Assembly (NCBI GenBank): GCA_018350325.1
Contig: JAEVLN010000007.1
Coordinates: 1,331,109-1,395,108 of the forward strand
Length of the DNA: 64,000 bases
Reading direction: 5' to 3'
From: Globodera rostochiensis
Taxonomy: Eukaryota; Nematoda; Chromadorea; Rhabditida; Heteroderidae
Of the stretch, positions 46,401 through 56,705 are shown one piece after another (within the stretch, counting starts at the first letter, position 1; each line of letters begins with the position of its first letter). The translations under genes and the position numbers were made by a program. The notes beneath the pieces are model-generated. The model did no database searches, was not told the origin of the DNA, and saw only the letters and a program-made list of their open reading frames with translations.

Positions 46401-49238
46401 CCGCCGGAAGCGGTAGACGGCCAAATTGGAAGCGTCGAGTGGTCGTTTTGGGTCGCGTGCCCACAAAAACTTGCACACCTCGCGATCCGTGGGGTCCACC
46501 GCGATGGTGAGGAAGGCCGCTTGAATGTCGGCGAGAACGGGAAACTTGGGGCACCGAAACCGGAGGAGTAGACCGGCCAAATCGGGTAACAGCACGGGGC
46601 CCCGGTAGAGGCATTCATTGAGCGAAGGGCTCCCTTTTCGGTGTGCACTGGCGTCGTAGACGATTCGTAATTTGTGCGTGACCACTCCGTGGTGCGGTAG
46701 GTAATGCTCCAAAGCGTGAGGATTGCGTTGGGCTTCTTCGATGACCCCGTCCTTGAGTTGCTCGCGGATTTTCTCGTCGTATTGGCGCAGAATATCGGTT
46801 CCTTGCAGTTTGTTGAGGATTGACGACAGTCGACTGTAGGCCATTCGAAAGTTGGATTCAAGCGGAGGGTTCCGCTCTTTCCATGGCCATTGGACGGAGT
46901 ATCGGCCGTCCTTTGCTTGGGTGATGGACTGCTCCAGCAGTGTCAACGCCGTCGCGTCGTCGTCTTGCGCCGGGTCGTCGCAAATTCCGATTGATTCCAA
47001 GTTCCAAAATGCTTCGATTGCGTTTGATGTCGGCATTTGCTCCTGATTGCTGGAGTGAACGGCCATCAGTGATAGCGACGTGGCCGGCGTCGAGGCGCGG
47101 CCGAGCTCGGTTTCGCCGCCGACCATTGACCCGAAGACGGTACGGATCAGGAACAGTCCCGGCGCGAGTTCCTTTTCCCGAGCCATGAAGAATTGCCAGA
47201 ACTGTCGAATTCCGATCATGATATCCGGTTGCTCCCTTGAGTAGTCCATTGCCAATGGTTCGTCGGCGAATGGTGGGTCGAGAACGTCGTTTTCGTTCCA
47301 GTCGACCATATCGAATGGCGTCGCAATCTCATCGGTTCGGTTGAGCACGACTTCTTCCCAGTCACCGTCCTCTCGTCTGAGCTTAACGACGTACGTTGGC
47401 GAGCGGATCTTCAGAGGTTCCGACTGCGATCCTCCGAATCCGTGGACCTCGAGCTGGTCCGTCTTGTGGCCTCTGGGAGGCTGGAGCTTCTCCACTAGTC
47501 GGCTGGTGATGAAGCTCGTCTGACTGCCGGTGTCGAAGAAGACGAACACCGGGATTTTGTCTTTCCGTCCCCGTGCCGTTACGATCAGCTTCTTCGTCAT
47601 GAGGTAGGCGTGCGGCTTCTTTTGGGGGACGCCAACGGCCGTAGCGACGACCGAACTGTCCGGGGGGTTTCTTTCCGCTTGCTGGTTCTCAACGACGGAG
47701 TGCATTTGAGTCGGCCCTCGCATCAGTGACGGCTTGGTGTTGGACGGTTGCGGCTTGAATTGCCACTTCGCCAGCTGTTTTGGTCTCTGCTTGGTCGTTG
47801 CGGACACGTCGCGGGCAAAGCAGACCATAAAGTGATGTTTGCCGGTACAACGGCTGCACCGGCTGGACGACGGGCAGTCGGTGATTCGGTGGCCGTCTCG
47901 AAGGCAGTTGAGGCACCGGTTTTGCTCTCTGAGTCGGTCGCTTCGGGCTTGCGGATTGTTGTACTTCGGGCACTTGCTCGGCACGTGCGGGCCTTGACAC
48001 AGTGAACAGTGACGGCCGGAGTCTCGGCTCGGATTGTTTCCGGGATTCCGGTTTTGGTTGGTGGCAGGGAATGATCGAGTCGTCTCGGGATGCGGTTTGA
48101 ACGGCGGTCGCTTGTCGCGCCGCGGCGGTTGATCGTCTTCACGTCCGCCACGGCATCGTTGTACCTCTTCTCTGACCGAAATGACTTGGTCCAGCTCCCT
48201 TCTCCACGATTCGCTGTCCCAATCTCGTCCGGTTTCGCGCTCCTTCTCGATCAGTTTGGCCAGAATGGCACGTGGCAACCGCTCCTTGACGGCGAAGACG
48301 ACCCAAGTGTCGTCTTTGATCCCGTGGTCCGCGAGTTGGCGGCATACGCGCTCCACCACGTCGTGGAATTTGCGCAGGCTCGCCACTGACTCTCCCGCTG
48401 GTGGAAGATGGCAGAGCTCCGACTGAAGCGACTCCTTCAGCGCTCTCGGATCTCCGTAACGGCGCTTCAGCAGTTGGATGACGCGCGGATAATTTTCGTT
48501 GGTTGGCAGATAGCCGGCCACGACACTCCGTACCGGCTTCTCGAGCAGTGACAGGAGGTGGCTCATCTTCAGTATGTTGTCGTAACTTGGCTCCGAGTCG
48601 ACTGTAGACGAGAACATTTGCCAAAACGTGGGCCAATCTTTGGGATCCCCGGAGAACTGCGGCAGTCGGAGAGGCGGAAGCTTGACTCGCGGCGGTGGCG
48701 GCGGCGGTGGTCGCGTCGTTGCCGCCGGCTGCGGAAACAGTCGGCGGGGCAATGTCCGGACATTCGCGCCCAGTTCGACCGAGTCTGCCGCGTCTTCGTC
48801 CGCGAAGTCACCGTGGTCCGCGGCCTCGTTGTCTCCGACGAGTGATTGACGGGAATTAGTCACTGATTGTTCTTCCATCAGAGTCGTCGTAATGATGGTG
48901 ATGACTTCTCTGGCCACCTCGCACTGTTCGAGAAAGTGCTTATCCTCAATGGAAGGTTCGCCATCCACCGCCTCCGCTCTTGCTCGCGGCGGGAAGTTAT
49001 TGTAGATGAGTTCCTCGGCGTCTCGGGCGTCATCCTGCAGAGTGTCGATGACATCGTGCCATTGCCGATTGTACTCCTCTACGCGCGCCAGGCTGGTTCG
49101 CAAGTGGTTGCGTTCCATCCTTAGCTTGTTGGTTATTTCTTGACTCATCTCCTGCCTCAGCAGCCGTGACGCGAGATGAACATGGTTGCGCAAAGTCTTG
49201 AGGGCGACTCCCAGACTGGATCGGATCCTGCCCGACAT
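38688..49238 (-). CDS. BEL/Pao gag-pol-env-like polyprotein, single 3516-residue frame
   Basis: Order: Gag (residues 1-~400, with a DUF1759-like part), three CCHC-type zinc knuckles (~411-475), aspartic protease with Asp-Thr-Gly-Ser at 569-572, and reverse transcriptase (first Asp 904; Tyr-Val-Asp-Asn at 981-984). Then RNase H (Asp 1151), integrase HHCC zinc domain (from His 1471), and integrase core with Asp 1542, Asp 1604 and Glu 1654. An env-like region starts near Met 1895 with a signal-like hydrophobic stretch. It has membrane segments around 2030-2130, a Cys-rich phlebovirus-G2-like fusion domain (~2140-2600) and a transmembrane segment (~2604-2632). A Ser/Thr/Gln repeat (~2711-2813) and a novel C-terminal domain (~2921-3516) follow. 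There is no frameshift or stop between gag, pol and env. How env would be released (splicing or cleavage) is not visible. Confidence 0.93.
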   Translation of the reverse strand: MSGRIRSSLGVALKTLRNHVHLASRLLRQEMSQEITNKLRMERNHLRTSLARVEEYNRQWHDVIDTLQDDARDAEELIYNNFPPRARAEAVDGEPSIEDKHFLEQCEVAREVITIITTTLMEEQSVTNSRQSLVGDNEAADHGDFADEDAADSVELGANVRTLPRRLFPQPAATTRPPPPPPPRVKLPPLRLPQFSGDPKDWPTFWQMFSSTVDSEPSYDNILKMSHLLSLLEKPVRSVVAGYLPTNENYPRVIQLLKRRYGDPRALKESLQSELCHLPPAGESVASLRKFHDVVERVCRQLADHGIKDDTWVVFAVKERLPRAILAKLIEKERETGRDWDSESWRRELDQVISVREEVQRCRGGREDDQPPRRDKRPPFKPHPETTRSFPATNQNRNPGNNPSRDSGRHCSLCQGPHVPSKCPKYNNPQARSDRLREQNRCLNCLRDGHRITDCPSSSRCSRCTGKHHFMVCFARDVSATTKQRPKQLAKWQFKPQPSNTKPSLMRGPTQMHSVVENQQAERNPPDSSVVATAVGVPQKKPHAYLMTKKLIVTARGRKDKIPVFVFFDTGSQTSFITSRLVEKLQPPRGHKTDQLEVHGFGGSQSEPLKIRSPTYVVKLRREDGDWEEVVLNRTDEIATPFDMVDWNENDVLDPPFADEPLAMDYSREQPDIMIGIRQFWQFFMAREKELAPGLFLIRTVFGSMVGGETELGRASTPATSLSLMAVHSSNQEQMPTSNAIEAFWNLESIGICDDPAQDDDATALTLLEQSITQAKDGRYSVQWPWKERNPPLESNFRMAYSRLSSILNKLQGTDILRQYDEKIREQLKDGVIEEAQRNPHALEHYLPHHGVVTHKLRIVYDASAHRKGSPSLNECLYRGPVLLPDLAGLLLRFRCPKFPVLADIQAAFLTIAVDPTDREVCKFLWARDPKRPLDASNLAVYRFRRVAFGIICSPTILAVVIRHHLRKYGREISSMFDNLYVDNLLLECETVDEARERCKSAKKVFADAQMNLREFVSNSPGIMNGIPKEDRLEVDRSAKVLGLHWHLEPDVIRFDFPTANDKQPLSRRTVLSVMASLYDPTGLVTPCILPAKLLFQELWEESHGWDDPLSEPASLKWKAVLNNWTGRFIDVPRRTMLAHDSDLQLHTFVDASSSSFAAAVYLRSGALGLTTVRLALSKSRLKPRKAGKTLTIPRMELLAILIGVRAAHFVAKELRRDVKATHLWSDSQIALSWINNTETQPVFIERRLREIRRHQQTIFHYVRTDCNPADVATRGATPEELSRHHLWWHGPSWLEGSESGWPNELTFNLTSAEDAETDCTPANRTSDELETGIFVTTEAKRRIPQKNPAKGERPELVIDATRFHSWPRLIKTTAFVIRFATLLRPGHSTITVKGPFTADDFDLAENFLIRQEQRRFQVESANSHTATDEKGVVRLTTRLSAVGKTAPGLAQPVILPSESPLTGHILNRIHASLHHAGVDWTLTEFLRSYWCPKARRIARKILNECLSCRRMASHSFVRPDMPPLPTDRVIRHAPFESTGVDYLGPTTARVAGQPTKVWIVLLTCLTTRAVYLEPTTDLSTASFLNVLRRFISRRGRPNRMLSDNGGQFVLADKTLKEVLSPLAGNEVTEQLALKGIDWKFIPSLSPWAGGLYERLVALVKSCFKRTLGRRILEYDQFSTFTAEVEAVLNQRPISFVSGEEDAPLALRPVDFLQPNAVISLDIDAAENWEVDRRLPQHRKLAILWKSTAERLDHFWERWSTDYLTILRERAQWKHKGPRLQTHASPQLGEVVLIEEDFRPRNLWPLGRIIELNGNDTNVRSVQLKTANGRILTRPVSRLYPLEIFRSEADRTPTTPAHPAQTREKGDRFTEPHQSKGQAPPEHPMTTRSKTRKGMDQSGVTLATTLSFLCLILPVLANNGFPSSRIDCFSRGIIVSSPPDIVKEEICCEGSCLIRQATRNFTYELPPELLLNDYSCYGHFWTSKSQSSTIHARCTATTGCAAIDCSLCIDHIANPQCQPRWAAILTGLVMCVALAFCCTCLCVLRACGANIRTVYSIVHYAVGCGVLSTRFARRKAFRAFEKVDKTGAFNPLVRAKRRLADTGLAVREAGREWRREHLNRLIGAPPRRYGPVLIAVTLCILGFVDSCRATTIAIVTKSESCKRGLNSLECTAEFATTMTFLPRGQNNRLLMRDEHGVVLGTFTVVTDALTMDCIPLSEGWTRAYTLRTLAVKRCPTRGSCRNGYCNSVLPDTMVPELKDANNQPGVSRCEASSSFWFHGCGLPADSCLFYRYYAVPSTETVFELFSCPSWEFRVRANIFLEFNGQETRNVHATLHPGMTFHWQNISLTPLTASVPPMPVLSNHFVTDGERTAMITQQLPQDLHCSTEEEARAFNCTLDPAACTDCILSHGEGAATCSCRDVDIESLISEPAAQLPLNVHRIQLRNDHRRVFAECGYSPVQLHVQMIDFQMLLEFRDSKCFVEAHSLTGCYRCQSGAHLHFTCTTDHGSSLAKIECADGTLFTAKCSKNGTTAVEIIAFDQYDVDTLCTVDCPAGESQFNLSGKLYYVPLKRQIGYRHRESENLDLPTSGSWWDVGFDLSALLSLMSFPGIAILLCTLLIGITALYLFVRLNPAFRAWRMMARTIAAIFVMSYMTQLVAAGEGPLDDHPILISHHLLPTRGGKYLGRGWTPQQPLNELANTRRKTATSYRLTTPSAQSTPPKQSTLSSESAQSTPPKQSTLSSESAQSTLSAQSTLSAQSTLSAQSTLSAQSTLSAHSTLSSKSAPSTLSSNSAQSTLPAQSTLSFRPAQATLSLRPAQPTLAAEATGRERTEKWTPGESDRTSLSQFIINQLAFHFFSIINSWAAPRPITCFALFAWGNKHLAPLVFGPPAIDQSSPSFVHLCITLALAPPPPTYFTSFNMPINHSSQSSKKVATTSSPNKPTQMAQAMLDKMSPNRRRRLQQEADQPESTTATPPVCLVCDHFGLSPVGHRPGDKACPKFPAKEGGWRRVDYRERLELADNNAARRAKAALIKRLAADGQLSTKAPKPSRSATVESGSSHEDSRSPSPITKKPKPSVVPQGPTTSLPTSSTTKDKGPPSGAPVDQRLPLPLRKPLPSNFRRPDFAQVHFARQAAREQRATITVEMQQPQQSGAAAVIRPTPDPKIITATITATVSKKGVHIDGAQLKRLPADGLDSTKKRIREDSFRHQLKKRGEEKADNESRKEQDRARIANRKAALEALLALPDREAPNDFAALLDPDSIHYLGERLTRAKYDELCTDRPKAVEKWMAELKKRIWHLDPATDRSTRSEHAVRFPTTAALVEQVALTLPALGDWQKQQTTADKSALLQRAEPRGNAKKWTTQQVKQLLEDMRAVAPEQRAASPQSVVIIDSSPASPSPPPSADPAATQSSVSAKRIRGGLPDFPDPLDLTTDPILINRIPDLQRSLSPTSEALALAYHSGWQHLRRLESLLLLRPSYTAAALALDNAQGPATGDDERSTVPATDNESNDEDPTG
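40799..41105 (-). repeat. GTCGACTG-rich coding microrepeat
   Basis: Imperfect tandem units of 18-42 bp built on AGAGAGTCGACTGTGCTG encode Ser-Ala-Gln-Ser-Thr-Leu and variants between the env-like region and the C-terminal domain. AGTCGACT is common throughout the element, including in the LTR and leader. Confidence 0.85.
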
Positions 49239-49269
49239 AATTGACGTCAGAGGCAGTGGTCAACGCGTT

Positions 49270-49365
49270 GAGTTGCCGCGGTCGACAAGATGAGTCGACG
49301 AACGAGCGGTCGACAAGATGAGTCGACGAGAAAGCGGTCGACAAGATGAGTCGACGATAGCTGGT
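49270..49365 (-). repeat. BEL leader tandem repeat
   Basis: About three copies of a roughly 30-bp unit, GCGGTCGACAAGATGAGTCGAC plus a short variable tail, lie in the 5' leader between the primer site and the polyprotein start. They may be packaging or dimerisation structure; that is inference. Confidence 0.8.
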
Positions 49366-49557
49366 CTGGCAGGTGCTCAGAGTACAGCAGGCGTACACAC
49401 GCAGGCGCTTGGCGATTCGGTCCGTTCACGCTCACGGGCGGCGTCGAACGGTAGTTCAGTGGTGGTATGCGACACACGCAGTCGCTGGTGCAGCAAACAC
49501 GCGCAGTTGCTGGACCGACGGCGGGGGGTTGGATGCAGACTTCGCAAGTGGATCCAG

Positions 49558-49575
49558 TTCCCGGCCGTTGCACCA
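49558..49575 (-). promoter_or_regulatory. Primer-binding site matching tRNA-Gly
   Basis: TTCCCGGCCGTTGCACCA on the + strand equals the 3' end of a nematode tRNA-Gly (TTCCCGGCCGATGCA plus CCA) at 17 of 18 positions. It lies 7 bases inside the 5' LTR, where reverse transcription would be primed. The tRNA sequence is from memory. Confidence 0.75.
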
Positions 49576-49582
49576 AAAAATC

Positions 49583-50140
49583 TGTCGCAAACCCCGGTGG
49601 TGATGGTTGCAACGGTGGTGGGGGGCGACGAGATTTCGAGTTGATTGGGTCGGCGGACAAGACTCCGGGGCAGGAGTCTTTAGGATGAGTCGACTCGGAA
49701 GTGATGAGTCGACCCGTGTGACCAAGGCTGAGACTGTCCAAGTCTCAGGAAACGCTGATTGGTGATCCGCCGACTGAGCCAAGTTGAGGGGGGAAATCAA
49801 TAGTGCCAAATATTTATTTCCAATGAACCTCAAACTTGGGTAATTAAACCTCACCCTGATTACAAGGTGAAAAATGGGGGATGTGAAGAGGAGATAGTCG
49901 ACTGTGAAAACAGTCGACTGAGAAGAGTCGAATGATGAGGAACGAGTTGGTCGAATGAGCGGGTATTTTGGGGGAATAGATTTGAACGGAGGAATTAGAA
50001 CCAGCCGGGGGATAAAATGATGGAATGAAATGAGAAATGAATGGGGAAAGTGGTGGGAGAGCTTGGCCGGGGGGTGGGAAGGGGCGTGGCCTGATCCGCT
50101 CTCCCCGAAATGGGAGATCGATCGTCGCGGTTCCGCGACA
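49583..50140 (-). repeat. BEL 5' LTR
   Basis: 558 bp with TGTCGC/GCGACA ends, identical by eye to the other LTR. It should hold the promoter and polyadenylation signals. I cannot place a TATA box with confidence. Confidence 0.95.
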
Positions 50141-50145
50141 AGGAC

Positions 50146-50833
50146 TTTTGGGTCACCCTGTACCAAAAGCATCGAATGATGGCGGGGATATGATTATACT
50201 GGGATGATTTATTTTTATTTGTGTTGTTTTATTTTGTTATTTTGGGATTACCGATCTTTTAACATCCGGGGTTTTGATTTAAATGTTCACCGCTGTTTTT
50301 TCGGAAAATGTGCATAGAATGAATTGGGTCGGGAACAGAGGTGAGAGTTGAGAGGAGGGAGGGACCGCCCCTTTGGGGATTAACCAGATGGGCAACAAGG
50401 ATCGATGGGAACCCCAGGGCAAAGAATGAGTGTGCTTAAATTATATGTGTTATAAAGACATACTTTTTTCATAAACATTTTTCTTCCAGGGGTTGATCCT
50501 TGGCTCTTTCAAATTAATTTCGGAATCTCATGAAAATGATGAGTGATAGAATAATTGAACCGCTATTGCAAACTTTGGCAAAAGATTTTCTGCAATAAAA
50601 AGTGATTATTTATAAAAAAAAATTTAATTAATGATCAAATCGTTTTATTTTCTGCAATAAAAATTGATTATTTATAAAAAAAATTATTTAATGATCAAAT
50701 CGTTTTATTTTCTTAACAATTTTATTATCGTCAATTTGGTTTTAAAAAGAATACTGCCTGCAATAATTTTGCTTTATGCATCAATTAAAAAATAGCATTT
50801 TTCGATTTTTTAATAAAGGCTGTTCATGTGGAC
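50146..50833 (+). repeat. 3' flank fragment of a secreted family member plus repeats
   Basis: Right after the BEL target site, TACCAAAAGCATCGAATGATG and GATATGATTATACTGGG match the end and 3' flank of copy C and others (23605-23720). This means the BEL element sits next to a truncated family copy. 50575-50710 carries CTGCAATAAAAAGTGATTATT repeats. No coding exon remains. Confidence 0.6.
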
Positions 50834-51094
50834 CAGGGATGGTCGGAATTCAGATTTCCGACTTCCGACTTTTTTAGGGTCGGAATTCCGATTTCCGAAA
50901 TTTTTTGAGACCCCGGAATTCCGAGTTCCGATTTCCAAAATTTTGAGCAAAAAGTCGGAAATTTAATTTTCGGCCCAGTTTTCTAACAAATCTCGTTAAG
51001 ATATTCAAAAAAAATTTCCCGGTGACGCCTATCGGCGCCACCGGACTTCTCCCATTCTCCTAAAAAACTTCAAAAATTTGCGTTTTTTTCCCTG
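50834..51094. mobile_element. hAT-type MITE with perfect TSD ATGTGGAC and visible empty sites
   Basis: Short ends CAGGGA...TCCCTG are flanked by ATGTGGAC on both sides (50826-50833 and 51095-51102). The uninterrupted target (TTCATGTGGACAGTG) occurs at about 30102-30118, and a close version at about 54662. The interior has AATTCCGATTTCCGA repeats and a GC-hairpin module (about 51022-51050) with changed but still paired arms. Confidence 0.9.
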
Positions 51095-52382
51095 ATGTGG
51101 ACAGTGCGGGATGATGAATTATAACAGTGGATGTTATGGATGCATGTCCGGCATGGAGGCTGTTACTGTGGCAAAAAGAAATGAAGTTTCTGTTGAACAG
51201 ATCAAAAAATGTTTTTAGTCTGAATTTTGAATAAAAAGGAATAAAGAAATAAATATTATTTACACAAATTGATTCTTTTTTTTTACAAAAAAAAATATGT
51301 ATTGGAGTGAAGTTTATTTTATTGAGCTGCTGAATTTTATTAAAAATTTAGGAATTTAAGCAAACTAAAGTTTATGTTTATCAAAGTTTTTAAGTTCTAA
51401 TCTGAAAACGAATAAATGATCAAAAATTTTTTTGTTCCTTTGCCTTTGAATTGGTTTTTCAGTTTCGATACTGAAGTGTCCCTTTTACCTTGGTACTCAG
51501 AGGTATAATCTTCAAGACTCAAAAATAATTGAACCGGATTTTGTGAATCCAAAACAGCTTGATAATGCCAAAAGTTTGCACATTCGAGACCTTTCCACAA
51601 AACTTTTAAATAAAAAGTCAATTTAAACCAGGGGTCGTATCGAAAATTTTCAAAAATAAGGACATCAAGGGCAAAAAATAAGATTTTGGTGTCCGAAATA
51701 AGGACATTTTACAAAATGTTCAAAAATGCAGCAAAATATGAAATGTACTTTTTTAATCATATTTCTCCCAACCAACAATTTTCCTCAAAAATGCACTCCA
51801 CGGGTAGGGTGAGAGAAAATTCAATGTCATTAAAATCAAATAGAACATTGAAACGGATAAAGCGATAACTCAGAATTTGGAAATTCGGAAAAATCTCGAT
51901 CCCAGAATGTCGGCTTCTAATAGAAATAGCTCAAAATTGCTTCAACAATCAATCGATAAAGTAAAAAGTGAAATATTTCCATAGCTACTATTTTATAAAT
52001 TGAATCGAATGAACAGAATTGATTGAATGGAGAGAATGTCAAATTTAATATTTCCCAATCTTTCTTAATTGAATTTTAGGGCAAAATATTCCAATTTAAG
52101 GGCTGAATTGAAGATTTTTTTCATATTTTTTGATAATTAAGCTTTAAGGTAAATTGTAGTAAAATTATTTTTCGATTAATCAAAAACTATTTTTTTGTGC
52201 GCATCTTAATTAAAAAATGTTTAAAATTATATCCCAAACAGAATTTTTTAATGAATCAGTGAAAACTTAATGTAAAAAAACCTTTTAAACAAAATTTAGA
52301 CATTAAAAATTGTATTTAAGCAATTTGACCATTTTATTTATAAAATAATTTTTTTAAACTCATGATAATCTTAAGATTTGCT
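51095..52382. repeat. Intergenic and 5' flank of copy F
   Basis: 51095-51200 duplicates 30105-30190. A CAGGGGTCGTATCG segment at 51630 looks like the left end of another hAT element with no visible right end. From 51790 the shared family flank runs to 52380 (CACTCCACGGGTAGGGTGAG, AGGGCAAAATATTCCAATTT). Confidence 0.5.
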
Positions 52383-53190
52383 TTGATAACAACCTGTGCT
52401 TTTTTTATTCAGCCAAAATGACATTATATATTTTACTTTAATTGGAAAATAAATGAATATTGGGACAAAACCCAAAAGTGTGAATATGCAATGTTTTTCA
52501 AAAATATTTCGGAAAATCTCATGAAAATGATTAGTGATAAAGGGATTGACCCGAAATTGCACTTGGATTCGGAAGACAAAAAAATTCGAGAATATGTTCA
52601 GAAGGATGTTGAGGAAAGCTGCAAAAAATTGCATGACAATTCCTGAAGAAAAGTCTAATTTGGAGAAAGCAAAAAAAGAGATAAATACAAAACAAATGGA
52701 AAATGAAATTGAATTTTTGAAAAACAATCCCAAAAGCATTGGTGAAGAAAAGTATCAAAAAGCTGTTGCAATAATCTGCACAATTAAACAACATGGCGGA
52801 AAAGTTAAAACTCTGACACCTAAAATCAAAACGAAATTAAAACAAAAATGATTAAATTATTGTCAAAAATTCAGAAAAATGAAATGAAATATTTTGGGCC
52901 CGAATTGTGGGAACAAATGGAGGAATTTTGCAACCAGTTTAATCAAATTGAAATGGAAGAAAAAGAAATTGTTTCCGAAGCAATATTATTAAAAGATCTT
53001 CAATTTGAATTTAACAAAATATGGAAAAGTCTAAGGGGGTTTTGGGAGGAATTGAAGAATATTATTTGAGCATACCGCTCATGCAACTCACAGAAGAGGT
53101 ACGAACTTTTGCCAAAACTTTTGGGAAAATGCTTGAAAATGTGAAGGACTATTGTACGAATGATGGCGGGGATATGATTATACTGGGATG
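52383..53190 (+). pseudogene. Secreted family copy F (internally deleted)
   Basis: The exon 1 signal segment (52390-52420) is joined directly to the middle of exon 4 (Asn-Glu-Tyr-Trp-Asp, about 52452). Exon 4's end (about 52633) is joined without an intron to the middle of exon 6 (Ile-Pro-Glu-Glu-Lys, about 52638). Further frame breaks occur at 52851 and 53066. The ATG of exon 1 is lost. The 3' flank (53160-53510) is full length and keeps the uninterrupted CTTGAGAC target of the MITE in copy C. Confidence 0.85.
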
Positions 53191-54043
53191 ATTTATTTTT
53201 ATTTGTGTTGTTTTATTTTGTTATTTTGGGATTACCGATCTTTTAAGTCCGGGATTTTTGATTTGTTCACCGCTGTTTTTTTGAAATTTATATGCTTTTA
53301 TTATTTATGTTATTATGGTTTTGTATAAACATTATTTAAGGTGTATGCTTTTTATGGCTTGAGACCGTCTAAGGGTATGAGTTGTTGATTTAAATGTTTA
53401 ACCAAGGTTTTATTTCGTTTCGTGTTTATTTTGAGTTTCTCGAAAATAAATTTCCTGGTAATTTTTGGCTTATATATTCTTTAGGTATAACATTTGGTTT
53501 ATATGATACTCAAGCACAATGGAAAAAGCTGATTATTGAAAGAGATAAGTAGGGATTCCACTTTTAGGCAAATGCCTTTTTTTTCTGCGAACTTGGCACA
53601 ATGAGTTAAACACGAAAAACATTGTTTTTAGCTTTATCTGGAGCTTCTAGAGTGGACTTTATAATGCCTATTTATGTCTATTTTGGGGTTTTTGTGCCTA
53701 ATGCTTATTTGTGCCTATTTCGACATTTTTGTGCCTATTTCATGCCTATTTCGACATTTTTGGCGACTTTTTTCAGTATTTTGAGATATTTTGCAAAAAA
53801 TGCCAAAAAAAAAAAAGGCAAAAGTAGCAAGCACAAAAAAAATATTTTCAAAAGCACCATCACGTCTGGCAATATTTCGAGAGCGTTCGTTTTCGGCATA
53901 CAAAAACATTTTGGCAGACAATCGGATGCATTAAATTTTATTATTTTTAGGAAATAAAAAACAATTTTAATATCGTCAATCTGGTTTTAAGAAGAATACT
54001 TACTGCCTGCACGATAACTTTGCTTTATGGCATCAATTAAAAC
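53191..54043. repeat. 3' flank of copy F and TGCCTATTT repeats
   Basis: 53191-53515 matches the family 3' flank. 53620-53780 has low-complexity GTGCCTATTTCGACATTTTT repeats. Nothing coding is seen. Confidence 0.5.
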
Positions 54044-54599
54044 TAGAGATCGGAATTTTCAAATGACACGGGCAAGGGCTACACGGGGTAAAAACCCCGT
54101 GTACCCCATGACCCCGTGTAACCCCGTGTTTTGCAAAGACACGGAGTCCGTACACGGGCAAGGGTTTTTTTTGAAAAAAAATATTGAAATTTGAAGTATT
54201 TTTTCAATTAAAACACTCAATAAAATATTGAAATTACCTAAATATATTTAGTACAGACATTTCAACAAATTTAACAATACTTCTATGCAAATATATTGTT
54301 GACTAGAGCGCGGAAAATAAAAATTACAACGGGAATTTAAAAATTAATGAGACAGAATCCCAAACGGGAATCCCATTTTATTCCAGTTCCAAGAAATTTT
54401 GTCAAATGGCCCGGTGGTGCCGATAAGCGCCGCCGAGGAAATTTTTTGATTTTAATGAATTTTGCTAAAAAATTGGTCCAATAATTACAAATGCTTTTGA
54501 CAAAGAATTTTTAAATAACCCGTGTCGGCCCAAAAAAACGGGTTACGGGACACGGGGTCCTAAAACCCCTTACGGACCCCGGCCCGTGTCCGATCTCTA
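54044..54599. mobile_element. hAT-type MITE with TAGAGATCGGA ends
   Basis: Ends TAGAGATCGGA and TCCGATCTCTA are perfect inverted repeats, flanked by ATTAAAAC and ATTAAAAG (7 of 8). Subterminal CACGGGG/CCCCGTG arrays lie at both ends, and a GC-hairpin module lies at 54412-54490. Confidence 0.8.
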
Positions 54600-54831
54600 A
54601 TTAAAAGTTGTTTTAAATATAATTTTCTTAATTTTTTGATATTATTTTTAATTCAAAGGCTGTTCATGTGGACAATGCGGGATGATGAATTAACTGTGTT
54701 ACTGTGGCAAAAAGAAATGAAGTTTCTGTTGAATAAAATCAAAAATTTTTCTTAGTCAAGAAAAAAATAAAAAAATTGATTCATTTTTTTTAATATGTAA
54801 GCATATTGTTGGAGTGAAGTTTATTTATTGT
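54600..54831. other. AT-rich spacer with partial TGTTCATGTGGACA repeat
   Basis: It contains a shortened copy of the repeat at 30095 and 51095. No gene is seen. Confidence 0.5.
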
Positions 54832-55385
54832 CAGGGCTCGCAGATTTGATGCTTTAGCATCATTTTGATGTTTTTTGGAAAGTCAATGATGCTAAAATTT
54901 AAAAATGATGCTTTGATGCTTTTTGATGTTTTTTGGATTCTTCTGATGCTTTTTGGTGTTTTTTGGGTGTTTTTTGGGAATTGCACTGGTGGAATGCAAA
55001 TTGTCTATTAAATTTTGAATATTTGGCGTAATGTTTTTCCATTTTTTTCTGTGTATTTTCAAATGAAAAAGCTTGTTCCGGTTTGAAATAATTGGGAATT
55101 TTCTTAATAAAAACCCGCATTTTCAATTTTTTTTTAAAGTAAAAAAGCATCATTTCTTCTGCAAATTTACTTACAATCTCTTAACAAATCGCGTCAAAAA
55201 TGCGAAAAATTTTCTCGGCGGCGCCTATCGGCACCGCCGACCCCCCCCCCCCCCACTAAAAAAAGTATTTGGGAAAACCGCGCGCAAAAAAAAACATGAT
55301 TTTAGCAAAATGATGCTTTTTGGTACCAAATGATGCTTTTTGCTAGCCAAATGATGTTTTTGAAAATTTTCATCTGCGAGCCCTG
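54832..55385. mobile_element. hAT-type MITE with CAGGGCTCGCAGAT ends, perfect TSD
   Basis: Ends CAGGGCTCGCAGAT and ATCTGCGAGCCCTG are perfect inverted repeats. TTTATTGT flanks both sides (54824-54831 and 55386-55393). The interior is made of TGATGCTTTTTGATG repeats and a GC-hairpin module with a long C-run (55185-55255). Confidence 0.9.
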
Positions 55386-55393
55386 TTTATTGT

Positions 55394-55909
55394 GCTGCTG
55401 TCTAAATAAGTCAATTTTTAAAATTTATTAAATAAATTTAAAATTTTAAAATTTGTTTTTATTAAATTTTTAAGTTTTAATCTGAAAGCGAACAAATGAT
55501 AAAAAAAATTTTGTTGCTTTGTCTTTGAACCAAAATAGCTTTGACTTTTCACAAAACTTTTAAATAAAAAAGCATTTTATTCATATAAATGTCAGGTAAA
55601 AATAGAATTCTAACATTTTATTGATTTAGCTATATTTTTATAATACATATTTGCCTTGGGAAAATAATTCATTTACGAAATAATTTATAAATTTTAAAAT
55701 TAAATCTTACTATTATTTGCTCACCTTGTCCACACAAAATTTTTCGCCTTTAGCCCCCGCAATTCATTCTCATCGATTCAAATAATTTCACCACAAACTT
55801 TCCAAATTGTTGAATTTATTTTGTGTTCACCAAATATAATAGCTAAAATTTTAAAAATTTTATTTTAAAATATCTTTATTAATTTAATTTTAAAAAATTT
55901 TAGCGTTTT
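55394..55909. other. AT-rich intergenic region
   Basis: No gene or repeat is recognised. It is probably the upstream region of the small gene that follows. Confidence 0.4.
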
Positions 55910-56705
55910 ATGATCGAAATCGGCAACAGTGCATCAAATCTGGGAAAATTCTTAAATCAAAATAAATTCAAAGGACATCAGTACGAAACAAAAGCAACCC
56001 CAGATCGGCAACAAACAGCAGCAGTATTTAAAAAAACTTAAATTAAATTTTCACATAAAAAATTCTTAAAATCATAAAACTTTTAATAAATTTTATAATT
56101 TGATCAAATAGCAATTTTGTTGCCTTCGCCTTCGGCAACGCTACAAAGCGTTGAACAAAATGCCGTTCCGACAACATTCGCTGCTGTGCCGTTCTTCGTC
56201 TTCGTCAAGTTCAAGCAGTTCAGCAACAACGGACTATTCCTCACAGTTCAGCAGCAGCGATGAAGAACAAAGCAGTTCAACATATGGAAGTTTACAATCA
56301 AAGAAAAAGAGGTCGAAAGAGATGCATATTTATTAATTTTATTATATTTTTAATTAAAAAAACTTTTCTAATTATTTTTGTAAATGATTTCAGAAGGGTA
56401 CAAAATGTGCTGAAAAGTTGTCAAACTGCTAAAAATATTGTGTATTGGCAATATTCAAGGCGAAGAATGGGCAATAAAACTGATTATTATGGCGGAGGTG
56501 GACGACAAATAATAACATTAATGGAAATTCCACAAAAAATTGGTATGTATTTTATTTACATAAATTTTTAGAAATTTAGCGTTTTCCGCATAATTTAATA
56601 TTTTTATATCCTATTTGAAACCATTGAACTACAGACGTGTATATGTTATATATTTGTATTTTTTTTATTTTTGTAGAACATAATTTACATCGAAATGACA
56701 AATAA
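55910..56705 (+). CDS. Small Ser-rich basic protein, four exons
   Basis: Predicted exons 55910-56023, 56112-56311, 56394-56542 and 56677-56705 join in phase (donors A|GTATTT, AG|GTCGAA, G|GTATGT; acceptors TAG, CAG, TAG) for 163 residues. There is no signal peptide. The middle has a run of about ten Ser, then an acidic Ser/Glu stretch and a Lys/Arg cluster. The C-terminal part contains Ile-Val-Tyr-Trp-Gln-Tyr-Ser-Arg-Arg-Arg and a Gly-rich Tyr-Tyr-Gly-Gly-Gly-Gly segment. The basic cluster suggests a nuclear or RNA-binding protein, but this is only inference. An alternative start is the Met at 56160. I do not recognise the family. Confidence 0.5.

Larger units (their letters stand above)
38106..50145 (-). 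mobile_element. Complete BEL/Pao LTR retrotransposon with env-like region
   Basis: The element proper is 38111-50140 (12,030 bp) in minus orientation, flanked by the 5-bp target duplication AGGAC (38106-38110 and 50141-50145). The two 558-bp LTRs look identical by eye. A tRNA-Gly-like primer site and one 3516-codon frame fill the inside. The element is GC-rich against AT-rich host DNA and studded with GTCGAC. The intact frame, identical LTRs and perfect duplication indicate a recent insertion. It landed between copy E and a fragment of another family member's 3' end. Confidence 0.95.

Noticed and set aside
54899..55153. His/Lys-rich frame on the minus strand
   Set aside because: It lies wholly within the TGATGCTTTTTGATG repeats of the MITE at 54832-55385.
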